NCBI GenBank assembly: GCA_032622095.1
Contig: CP136067.1
Location: 81,370,705 to 81,434,704, forward strand
DNA: 64,000 nucleotides
Reading direction: 5' to 3'
Origin: Siphonodentalium dalli
Lineage: Eukaryota > Mollusca > Scaphopoda > Gadilida > Siphonodentaliidae
Position 1 is the stretch's first letter. Every line of letters starts with the position of its first letter. Below, piece by piece: positions 62,901 through 64,000 of this stretch. A program made the position numbers and the translations under genes. Below the pieces are notes generated by a model. It was not told the DNA's origin and ran no database searches. It saw only the letters and a program-made list of their open reading frames with translations.

Positions 62901-63591
62901 TTCTATGAGTAAATGTTCTTTATATAAGGTTTTCAAAACCGATTTTAGAACAGAACGTTATTTAAATAGAACGTCTATGAAGGACGTCAGAACTATAGCT
63001 AGGTTCAGATGCAGAAGCCATCACTTACCCATTGAGACTAGTACATGGAATGAATCCAGAAACACTCAATTATGTAACTTGTGCAGCGGAGATAGAGTTG
63101 GAGGCGAATACCACTATATCATGAATTGTGACGCTATATGTTCAGTGAGGAGACGATTTATACCTTTGTCGTTAACAAGTTCCCCTAACTTGATACAGAT
63201 TAAGATCATCATGCATGGGAACAAAAGACGCTGTTTTAATACACAAAATGTGTGATTTTATCAGAAATATAGAACAACTAACGGGTTCACCGCCAAGGCA
63301 AAGAAATACAACATAGTAATGTTTATATATTTAACGACGTCATCGTCATATATTGTTTATGTTTTATTATGTGTGACCTCTCAGACATGTCAATTTATTG
63401 ACCTATTGAGAGTGAATAAAGAATTGAATTGAATTGAATTGCTTCCCTAGTGATACCTTGCACAACACATATCTCACCCATCTTTTTGCAGATATAACCG
63501 TGGACGTTGGAACATGGAACGTCGACCCATGATCCATCTGATCTAACAACAACAGCGCAATCTTCTGAGTGTCCTTGGTCGTTCGGCTCAC
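20751..63591 (-). CDS. Mannose-receptor-like multi-CTLD membrane protein (3' 24 exons)
   Basis: Twenty-four minus-strand exons (63478-63591 down to 20751-20977) join with consistent phases to 3,470 coding bases, ~1,155 residues plus stop. The order is partial CTLD1, linker, CTLD2-4, linker, CTLD5-8, a transmembrane helix and a ~34-residue tail. Tandem CTLDs followed by one helix and a short tail with an aromatic internalisation motif is the layout of the macrophage mannose receptor/PLA2R/DEC-205 family, endocytic pattern-recognition receptors on the cell surface. EPN-type Ca/mannose sites occur in CTLD1, 2, 4 and 5, with EPT in CTLD8 and QPS in CTLD6. CTLD3 and 7 lack them. Signal peptide, ricin and fibronectin-II domains, if present, lie beyond the window. 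Small symmetric exons could be missing in the 11.4-kb last intron. Confidence 0.88.
21262..21505. repeat. (TCA/TCG)n trinucleotide microsatellite
   Basis: Imperfect tcatcatcgtcg-type repeat. It creates low-complexity open frames on both strands that I do not call genes. It lies in the last intron of the lectin gene. Confidence 0.9.
21507..22100 (+). repeat. Two direct ~260-bp repeats upstream of a LINE
   Basis: 'cgcatctatcttctgattgg', 'caatttgtaattg', 'gttccagtatat' and 'aacgcataactgttt' recur in order at 21507-21760 and 21838-22100 with ~15-20% divergence. A tandem duplication, or monomers of a LINE 5' region or promoter array. Confidence 0.6.
22205..24283 (+). CDS. Non-LTR retrotransposon reverse transcriptase (intact 692-codon ORF)
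   Basis: LINE-type reverse transcriptase: GKSPGVHGI (~residue 62), NYRPITL, NQAGF, AFIDLSKAFDSV with the first catalytic Asp, GVRQGENLSPILF, and LLYADDTVLF with the catalytic YADD. A thumb region and a C-terminal HHLPIET...C-x2-C...H-x4-C zinc-knuckle-like segment follow (near residues 600-640). No apurinic endonuclease domain precedes it, so the copy is 5'-truncated, yet the frame has no stops over 2 kb, indicating youth. It lies in the last lectin intron on the opposite strand. The clade (RTE- or CR1-grade) is uncertain. Confidence 0.92.
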   Translation: MSSEKMPPLTEFYDYFKHKNEAVPVVNVVQNQNSQSLDISLDQSPLNSDFTLQEIENVVKSLKSGKSPGVHGIRNEYIKTTFDQLAPVYFRLFNLILRTGAIPEEWGTGIIHPIFKSKDPKQPDNYRPITLVSCISKLFSAILSKRIYSFLQINDLLSENQAGFRENYSTTDHIFTLHCLIDMVKKTSKQSLYCAFIDLSKAFDSVWRIGLWTKLYDIGINGRILRVIMNMYNGIKSCVSVGNQFSPPFPCDTGVRQGENLSPILFSIYLNDLEIFLSRTKQKGISLSRLNETTFFNLKLFCLLYADDTVLFAESPTEMQNILDAYSSYCHEWKLTVNNSKSNVVIFGKDKKFKPFFRLDGQQIIVADEYKYLGVTFTNNGLFNIEKKRRCEIAKKAMFSIICKARKLKLPLTCIIDLYEKTIIPILTYGCEIWGVSNNIIIQRTELWFLKFVFKLKKSTPTSMIYGELGLLPITEKIKHRVLNYWSRIINGNKSKLSYVLYATIHNMLDRHKSGFTWIRYVRNLLNGLGMSDVWLSHNTISEKWFNNATRLKIRDQYLHNWRSSLQSSDKYNFYKTIKDEFLTEEYLSILSTKEALTLMKFRTRNHHLPIETTSWANMSNNKSCTFCSNGIGDEYHVMLICEKFDENRAKLIPKYYYKYPNNLKLRQLMETTKIQVMRNVYHLIKVIMSST
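24284..24600 (+). other. LINE 3' untranslated region with hairpins
   Basis: Follows the RT stop. It contains a C12 run (24306-24317), an accatcat/atgatggt stem near 24360-24393, and a perfect 10-bp stem ccacacaggg/ccctgtgtgg (24484-24512). Such 3' stem-loops can be recognised by the LINE's own RT. That role is inference. Confidence 0.45.
24601..26925. other. Intronic sequence of the lectin gene
   Basis: AT-rich, with only short frames and no recognisable exon. A perfect 13-bp hairpin lies at 25234-25267 (ggcacatccaccc, loop tgtttt). Confidence 0.5.
27773..28147 (-). pseudogene. LINE reverse transcriptase, palm/thumb part
   Basis: Contains [21 protein letters not shown] and LFADDCLLFQ (catalytic FADD), then LDNWESTWQMSFHPQKCNIFHIT. 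It is separated by frame breaks from the parts on both sides. Sites in 27427-27852 (NSKYLGVVI) and 27016-27375 (TYTTSRFFPRTTRQWNKL) continue the CR1 C-terminal region in further frames. Confidence 0.85.
28192..28854 (-). pseudogene. LINE reverse transcriptase, N-terminal part
   Basis: Continues the preceding ORF after a one-base frame break. IGSDGLLHNDKESKAEIL is the usual CR1 RT entry, followed by NYRPVSLTSI, EQHGFRPRRSCETQLL and NFAKAFDKVPH, where the first catalytic Asp is kept in the AFDKV block. The frame breaks near 28230, after PHQ. Confidence 0.85.
28851..30689 (-). CDS. LINE ORF: PHD finger plus APE-type endonuclease
   Basis: 612 codons. LLLIPSGIETNPGP near residue 95 resembles the 2A translational-recoding motif found in some CR1-like LINEs, but the usual Asp before the Ile/Val-Glu is replaced. 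A C-x2-C/H-type zinc finger follows (YHKACIGM ... WYCISC). The endonuclease then shows INFQSIKNK, ILGTETWL with the metal-binding Glu, GGALIA, GDFNLPDIDW and the terminal SNHDII. The frame is lost at the junction with the RT domain. Confidence 0.88.
   Translation of the reverse strand: MDCTSKKMDRNKAIPSPTLKCVQLTLHAAFLTLLVNRINKPDLEDGNKHCHLAPPKPDSLTNKNAIAIWSSYRGRKSRCINFKPGVPQQNFQLLLLIPSGIETNPGPRTRVKYPCVSFRKACRWGQECIAGEECDEWYHKACIGMSSATFQHYAIPSVSWYCISCNKTNHSSIVYTKVSSSNIDSSTTRSMSPETAGAHSVLNTTSDTLNSIGSPQAASSPKARNRASVDVRNQLRLLVINFQSIKNKVPETQVLIDSTQPDIILGTETWLNDDIMSSEILPPTFTVRRRDSPGDSHGGALIATKSDLTCTEVLSGKDTELISVQIELSGGKSTIVTAFYRPPSADDNYLEKACEDLVKLRNMRKNAIFLVGGDFNLPDIDWKGTSSQPDDGPPKQSDKLTSVLKDLDLEQIIDFRTRGENILDLFVTSHPSLIDTCKPLPPIGKSNHDIILIHNLLTAKREKTPRRKILLWNRAESILISLDLRIFRETICRERYTNINTMWMDFKTTCLNIMDKHIPSKLSSPKFTNPWANSSINTLSKRKRRAYQRARKTNNTTDWERYSKLKRDTQTETRKAHNSYIKDVISPQLHSSPKKCWSYLKSKNQDYSGRHP
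31211..32420. other. Intron sequence with short dispersed repeats
   Basis: No exon recognised. At 31660-31790 the segment 'cataaagagcgtt' with upstream 'tgttactgttttcc' occurs twice about 50 bp apart. The same ATAAAGAGCGTT motif appears elsewhere in the window. Confidence 0.4.
32421..32591 (-). CDS. Exon 23: C-terminal half of CTLD8
   Basis: Acceptor 'tcttgacag', donor gtgagt, phases 1/1. It encodes FVWQDGTAVDYVNWDDGEPTNTH, where EPT replaces EPN, then WNDVNC and FMCKAPK. The WND motif and Cys spacing are those of a complete CTLD long loop. Confidence 0.88.
32600..33110. repeat. Intron repeats: Helitron-like head and ggacatttccccac boxes
   Basis: Near 32650-32770, 'ctgcttgtctatctgtctct' and 'catggaccgatttcaaccaa' resemble the 5' region of the local Helitron-like family. 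At 32870-33085 the box 'ggacatttccccacttacta' with 'aatatcat' occurs three times at ~60-bp spacing, with shorter 'atttccccac' variants between. Confidence 0.55.
33537..33815 (-). CDS. Exon 22: linker and N-terminal half of CTLD8
   Basis: Acceptor 'tttatatatag', donor gtatta, phases 1/1. A short Pro-rich linker (APPISTPAP) is followed by CKDLRWKKLGDYCYHL, SWPEANHECKMLGMNLASVHSLEE and SFWVGLGKGATG, the canonical first half of a CTLD with the WVGL strand. A TTAAA microsatellite (33508-33535) abuts the donor. Confidence 0.88.
34591..34762 (-). CDS. Exon 21: C-terminal half of CTLD7
   Basis: Acceptor 'tctttttaag', donor gtaaat, phases 0/1. It encodes FIWSDGWALSYSNWGPNSPS, then ICVVMNKDGTWNDTAC and YNYICEIST. 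Where EPN or QPD is expected it reads GPNSPSRKP, so Ca-dependent sugar binding is doubtful although WND is kept. Confidence 0.87.
35523..35761 (-). CDS. Exon 20: linker and N-terminal half of CTLD7
   Basis: Acceptor 'tttcttacag', donor gtgagt, phases 1/0. After a short linker it encodes GTNYYQLITAADTWSNAKGRC, NLVSITNRMDQAFL and PVWIGLKTDP. The usual first Cys of the CTLD is replaced (NYYQL instead of xCY), matching a short-form or decayed domain. Confidence 0.86.
36203..36302 (-). CDS. Exon 19: C-terminus of CTLD6
   Basis: Acceptor 'gaaatttctttcag'-type tract with cag at 36305-36303 and donor gtaatt, phases 0/1. It encodes QTCAEISGN, then TWNDRGCSDLNGYICQ, closing CTLD6 with a WND calcium motif. 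Confidence 0.85.
36638..36834 (-). CDS. Exon 18: middle of CTLD6
   Basis: I place the acceptor at 'gattccag' ending 36835, because only this site keeps phase with exon 17. It gives DVITTLLQGTSSTFWIGFNN, then WLWLDNSRNDYTNWDKGQPSEH. QPS stands where EPN or QPD is usual. The donor is gtgagt at 36637, phase 0. A closer acceptor (cag at 36814-36812) would break the frame. Confidence 0.83.
37215..38575. repeat. 29-bp minisatellite, ~47 copies
   Basis: Unit 'ttaactggtattcagtattc' plus 'acccctatg', with a ctctg/ctatg variable end. It is uninterrupted over 1.36 kb inside the intron between exons 17 and 18, that is within CTLD6. Runs of variant units (acccttctg then tcccctctg, repeated near 37540 and 37745) show block duplication. 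Confidence 0.95.
39127..39255 (-). CDS. Exon 17: N-terminal part of CTLD6
   Basis: Acceptor 'gttttccag', donor gttagc, phases 1/1. It encodes NKCYSVGGK, then AISMCQQIAAGASLVSIHSVIEN, the alpha helices and SIHS strand of a CTLD. The first Cys and CPNGFVGFG are supplied by exon 16. Confidence 0.86.
39429..39535 (+). repeat. tRNA-like SINE head (or tRNA pseudogene)
   Basis: ggcctcGGTGGCTCAGTCGG has a good polymerase-III A box (TGGCTCAGTCGG, 39440-39451), and gggtccacatcc (39498-39509) is a weak B box at suitable distance. The stems of a functional tRNA do not form well. A tRNA-derived SINE fragment is the likeliest reading. Confidence 0.45.
39872..40043. repeat. 34-bp tandem repeat, 5 copies
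   Basis: 'tatacagtaatattattact' plus 'ggaagagctataaa' repeated five times with one substitution (aaagtaat in copy 4), ending 55 bp from the donor of exon 16. Confidence 0.95.
40098..40223 (-). CDS. Exon 16: end of CTLD5, linker, start of CTLD6
   Basis: Acceptor 'ttccggcag', donor gtatgt, phases 1/1. YWNDNNCGEQRGYVCKQ closes CTLD5, a Thr/Val/Pro linker follows, and CPNGFVGFG opens CTLD6. Confidence 0.88.
40605..40705 (-). CDS. Exon 15: EPN segment of CTLD5
   Basis: Phases 2/1, donor gtaagt. It encodes WVDGTAEDYTNWNKNEPNDG, then QCVEM. EPN with the downstream WND is the mannose-type calcium site. Confidence 0.88.
41042..41106 (-). CDS. Exon 14: core strand of CTLD5
   Basis: Acceptor 'cttatttttcag', donor gtaagt, phases 0/2. 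It encodes TARFSVNGVWTGLNVLGLSKY, corresponding to the WIGL strand of CTLDs (here WTGL). Confidence 0.84.
42077..42246 (-). CDS. Exon 13: N-terminal half of CTLD5
   Basis: Acceptor 'aacatttcag', donor gtatag, phases 1/0. It encodes CGSGPLKWGYYNGSCYWATD, then WYSARDDCKKKGGYLTSIHSMNENN. The first two conserved Cys and the SIHS strand are present. Confidence 0.86.
42247..43368. other. Intron between exons 12 and 13
   Basis: Non-coding on the minus strand. Plus-strand frames here show no family features. No repeat recognised. Confidence 0.4.
43369..43419 (-). CDS. Exon 12: Ser/Thr/Pro linker
   Basis: 51 bases, acceptor 'ggattttacag', donor gtaagt, phases 1/1. It encodes QQVQPSSTVKPSTQTS, a probably O-glycosylated spacer between CTLD4 and CTLD5. 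A symmetric exon, so it could be skipped without frame loss. Confidence 0.82.
43628..44248 (-). mobile_element. Helitron-like element, 621 bp
   Basis: On the minus strand it starts TCTATTATATATTTTTGGAAG at 44248, followed by a TCTGTCTG run. It carries 'ttgaccttgaaatcgggtca' type repeats and ends with a cccgggcgaagtcgg hairpin, 'atccacctg', then CTAG at 43628-43631, followed by T. It abuts the next element head-to-tail. Confidence 0.68.
44249..44758 (-). mobile_element. Helitron-like element, 510 bp
   Basis: Minus strand: 5' end A|TCTCATATATATTTTGAAG at 44758. The 3' end is a GCCCGgACaacGTCGGGC hairpin, 'tcatcgg', then CTAG at 44249. The body holds three ~130-bp direct repeats ('aatttcaagtcgatagctcc', 'gtctgcgcatgcgcgaagc'), which give the tandem open frames here. 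Confidence 0.68.
45042..45209 (-). CDS. Exon 11: C-terminal half of CTLD4
   Basis: Acceptor 'cgtcatacag', donor gtgcgt, phases 1/1. It encodes YKWSDGTANLYTNWSSGEPN, then EDCAEYV and SWNDNNCFTARYFICK. Both EPN and WND are present, predicting a Ca-dependent mannose-type site. Confidence 0.9.
45488..45641. repeat. Long near-perfect palindrome
   Basis: 'atatccacactttttcagtg' at the left is mirrored by 'cactgaaaaagtgtggatat' at the right. The arms run through 'gatgacaaaacattgaattt' to the centre 'cgagtggctttatccacgag'. A MITE or fold-back sequence of ~70-bp arms. Confidence 0.85.
46703..47077. mobile_element. TTAA-type MITE (CCCTTTCAGTGCCA ends)
   Basis: Ends ccctttcagtgccagg and cctggcactgaaaggg. 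TTAA follows on the right (47078-47081) and TTTA, one base off, on the left. It shares 'gggttgatacaaaaa' with the MITE at 3027-3226, and 'agcattggcaaaggg' with the MITEs at 54-60 kb. Confidence 0.75.
47375..47427 (-). CDS. Exon 10: core strand of CTLD4
   Basis: Acceptor 'ctttttgtttgcag', donor gtgagg, phases 2/1. It encodes RYTAGFWIGLNDQSNEG, the WIGL strand. Confidence 0.88.
47428..48714. other. Intron between exons 9 and 10
   Basis: No additional exon seen. Part of it (48600-48714) is the source, or sister, of the inverted copy at 54990-55160. Confidence 0.5.
48715..48839 (-). CDS. Exon 9: helix region of CTLD4
   Basis: Acceptor 'attgcttgcag', donor gtgagt, phases 0/2. It encodes WQEADDFCHGYGGYLASIHSTDENNFISKQLL, i.e. 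the two helices with the second conserved Cys and the ASIHS strand. Confidence 0.88.
49634..49830 (-). CDS. Exon 8: end of CTLD3, linker, start of CTLD4
   Basis: Acceptor 'gttattccag', donor gtgagt, phases 1/0. RRTCVAMNTG, then WVNLGCDTMTGYICE closes CTLD3 with WVN instead of WND. A Thr/Pro/Ser linker follows, and CVKGWTIFNGFCYR opens CTLD4. Confidence 0.88.
49831..51260. other. Intron with gtttaaac-rich segments
   Basis: Part of the 3.7-kb intron between exons 7 and 8. Repeated 'gtttaaac' and 'ccaaaccg' stretches (50085-50140 and 50460-50525) recur with variation at 53220-53310, suggesting decayed repeats. No gene. Confidence 0.4.
51264..52349 (+). repeat. 543-bp tandem direct duplication
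   Basis: 51264-51806 and 51807-52349 appear identical base for base, including an identical 102-codon open frame at offset 543. The unit contains 'cagtgaaacctctccaaacc' and 'ctctgtaatccgaaacctct', resembling pogo/Tigger-type transposon ends. Confidence 0.92.
52350..53508. other. Intron sequence, dispersed repeat and hairpin
   Basis: 52353-52421 resembles 2251-2330. A hairpin with 11-bp arms (acagctaaacc/ggtttagctgt) lies at 53220-53255. No exon. Confidence 0.45.
53509..53660 (-). CDS. Exon 7: core of CTLD3
   Basis: Acceptor 'ttttttgcag', donor gttagt, phases 2/1. It encodes VTQAFLSSEIALHSSRKYFW, then IGLSDFRTPGNYSWESGAVPHYTDWSRNHT. The WIGL strand is present. The EPN position is lost because NHTG runs straight into NERRTC of exon 8. 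Confidence 0.88.
54179..54297 (-). CDS. Exon 6: N-terminal part of CTLD3
   Basis: Acceptor 'gttcttacag', donor gtatgt, phases 0/2. It encodes NSWGNGPFCYILIDTQRLTW, then FTARISCSSLGGQLATVND, including the first two conserved Cys and the ATVND strand. Confidence 0.88.
54344..54719. mobile_element. TTAA MITE with internal palindromes (copy 1)
   Basis: Exact TTAA at 54340-54343 and 54720-54723. Ends CCCTTTACCCAACA and tgttaggtaaaggg. Two internal palindromes of 'gccaatgcattctcttatat', each ~65 bp (near 54376-54440 and 54506-54572). It lies only 43 bp upstream of exon 6. Confidence 0.85.
54990..55160 (+). pseudogene. Inverted partial copy of lectin exon 9
   Basis: 'gacgaaaacaactttatcag' through 'caaacagctactcaa' copies the 3' part of exon 9 (DENNFISKQLL) and ~100 bp of the following intron, but on the plus strand, about 6.3 kb from the source. 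The splice donor is ruined (gtgagt became gagagt) and the later part is more diverged. Confidence 0.85.
55520..56810 (+). mobile_element. Helitron-like element, 1,291 bp
   Basis: 5' end A|TCTATTATATATTTTGG at 55520, a TGTCTGTCTG run, and repeated blocks 'gatttcgatgaaacttggta' (55611, 55742 and 56169). The 3' end is a cccggacgaagtcggg hairpin, 'tcacctt', then CTAG at 56807-56810, followed by T. It shares its interior with the elements at 43.6-44.7 kb. Non-coding. Confidence 0.7.
56963..57079 (-). CDS. Exon 5: end of CTLD2, start of CTLD3
   Basis: Acceptor 'ccactggtttcag', donor gtgagt, phases 0/0. It encodes GGRFWNDDDCLHTKHGAICQ, closing CTLD2 with WND, then a basic/Ser linker and IGCPA opening CTLD3. 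Confidence 0.88.
57080..58151. other. Intron between exons 4 and 5, 3' part
   Basis: No exon or repeat recognised apart from a G-rich run near 57680. Confidence 0.4.
58156..58537. mobile_element. TTAA MITE (copy 2)
   Basis: TTAA at 58152-58155 and 58538-58541. Ends CCCTTTACCCAACAAACC and 'tgttgggtaaaggg'. Same internal palindromes as copy 1 but in the opposite overall orientation. Confidence 0.87.
59002..59162 (-). CDS. Exon 4: core and EPN segment of CTLD2
   Basis: Acceptor 'ttgcattccag', donor gtaagt, phases 1/0. It encodes GGVWIGLNDIDNEGVFVWAD, then NFGQGEPNNVDNSEDCVNVW. The EPN motif joins WND in exon 5, predicting a mannose-type calcium site. Confidence 0.9.
59248..59350. repeat. Hairpin and 25-bp direct duplication
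   Basis: 'gtgtgtatgtggatatatat' and its inverse form a near-perfect hairpin (59250-59303). Directly after it, 'ccagccactatttgaccatg' plus 'ctatc' occurs twice. Confidence 0.8.
59674..59878. mobile_element. TTAA MITE (copy 3, shortened)
   Basis: TTAA at 59670-59673 and 59879-59882 with the same ends as copies 1 and 2. The internal palindromes are reduced to one partial 'gccaatgcat' arm, an internal-deletion derivative. Confidence 0.87.
60111..60326. repeat. Inverted-repeat element, GTTTGTTGAACTTATT ends
   Basis: 'cgtttgttgaacttattttc' (60119) is mirrored at ~60303-60326. Another copy of this end with 'atctggacatttcccacca' occurs at 62575-62610 and within 60340-60370. Probably a non-autonomous DNA transposon. 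Confidence 0.6.
61167..61355 (-). CDS. Exon 3: N-terminal half of CTLD2
   Basis: Acceptor 'ttgtatccacag', donor gtgagt, phases 1/1. It encodes WGCDNPSWYLYRDHCYTVIT, then WFAARTNCKSYYSDIASIAD and SVEDFL. It has WxxYRDHCY, the second Cys and the ASIAD strand of a CTLD. Confidence 0.9.
61571..61900 (-). mobile_element. Probable LINE 3' end fragment
   Basis: Read on the minus strand, unique sequence runs into 'tattgaaataaaatatccta' and a (tatcc)4 tail at 61569-61591. A poly(A)-signal-like hexamer plus a short tandem tail is typical of LINE 3' ends. No RT is retained. Confidence 0.4.
62183..62230 (-). CDS. Exon 2: Ser/Thr/Pro linker
   Basis: 48 bases, acceptor 'ttttttcttcag', donor gtacac, phases 1/1. 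It encodes SSVSTIPPIITETPP, a mucin-like spacer between CTLD1 and CTLD2. Symmetric phase, like exon 12. Confidence 0.8.
62791..63441 (+). mobile_element. LINE 3' fragment (RT C-terminus and tail)
   Basis: A 154-codon frame carries FRCRSHHLPIETSTW, C-x2-C and GGEYHYIMNC, the same C-terminal module as the LINE at 22.2-24.3 kb but well diverged. It then runs to aataaagaattg and a (gaatt)4 tail at 63419-63441. It ends 36 bp from the donor side of exon 1, on the opposite strand to the lectin gene. Confidence 0.8.
63478..63591 (-). CDS. Exon 1 in window: C-terminal half of CTLD1
   Basis: Acceptor 'tctacttatag', donor gtgaga, phases 1/1. It encodes EPNDQGHSEDCAVVVRSDGS, then WVDVPCSNVHGYICKK: EPN present, WVD in place of WND. 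The upstream CTLD1 exons lie beyond 64000. Sequence from 63592 to the right edge looks intronic. Confidence 0.88.
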
Positions 63592-64000
63592 CTATAAGTA
63601 GAGTACAAGAAAACCATAGTCAGAAATGGTAACGCGCTCAAGATCATATATTATATACCCATGATTATAATTATAGAATATAAAATATATTGGTTTCACG
63701 AATGACCAACTCAGAGAATTACTAGCCTTGCACTTCTTGGCATCCGAATAATAATTGAAATTGAAATTCCCAACTACATCTTTTAACGGACTCGGCCTCC
63801 CATTCTATAAATAAACCCCCAGCGCCCATATGATACAATGATATCTACATTAGTATACACGCAGAATAAGCTAAGGTAATATAATCGGACGCCGGTTATC
63901 TATCTGTGTTCACGTAGAACTTCCTTGGACAAATTTTCTTTTTCGTGTTTACTTTGTTTGGAGTTTATCGTCATTTCAGCCGCTTGGTAATAACACGAAG

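Overview
The window is animal genomic DNA: long introns, GT-AG splice junctions, several transposon classes, satellites, and no bacterial-type operons. The C-type-lectin receptor architecture, the Helitron, TTAA-MITE and CR1-like content and the OTU gene fit a marine invertebrate, probably a lophotrochozoan such as a mollusc or annelid. The species cannot be named from the sequence alone.

The main gene fills 63.6-20.75 kb on the minus strand. I could chain 24 exons with matching splice phases. They encode about 1,155 residues, the C-terminal part of a macrophage-mannose-receptor-like type I membrane protein. It has one partial and seven complete C-type lectin domains (CTLDs), Ser/Thr/Pro linkers, one transmembrane helix and a short tail with a FDNATY endocytosis-like motif. 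CTLDs carrying EPN/EPT/QPS sugar-binding signatures are mixed with two (CTLD3, CTLD7) that lack them. The 5' end lies beyond the right edge. The introns hold LINEs, Helitrons, MITEs, a 29-bp minisatellite and a perfect-looking 543-bp tandem duplication.

The left part holds the most unusual object. Positions 3528-18324 look like a single 14.8-kb Foldback/Mutator-like element. It has matching termini (over 400 bp, nearly identical and inverted) and is flanked by a 9-10 bp target duplication (CGTGGTTTG). Each arm is an array of ~180-bp tandem repeats, 2.3 kb on the left and 5.3 kb in opposite orientation on the right. The 7-kb core carries a spliced plus-strand gene joining a PHD zinc finger to an OTU/vertnin-like cysteine-protease domain, together with nested Helitron-like elements and MITEs. 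No transposase was recognised.

Between these two regions (18.3-20.75 kb) lie a GC-rich palindromic MITE and the 3' flank of the lectin gene. The last lectin intron (20.98-32.42 kb) contains a LINE with an intact reverse-transcriptase ORF, and a frameshifted CR1-like LINE inside a DNA transposon with its own inverted repeats. The leftmost 3.5 kb is intergenic, with Helitron pieces and one TTAA-type MITE.
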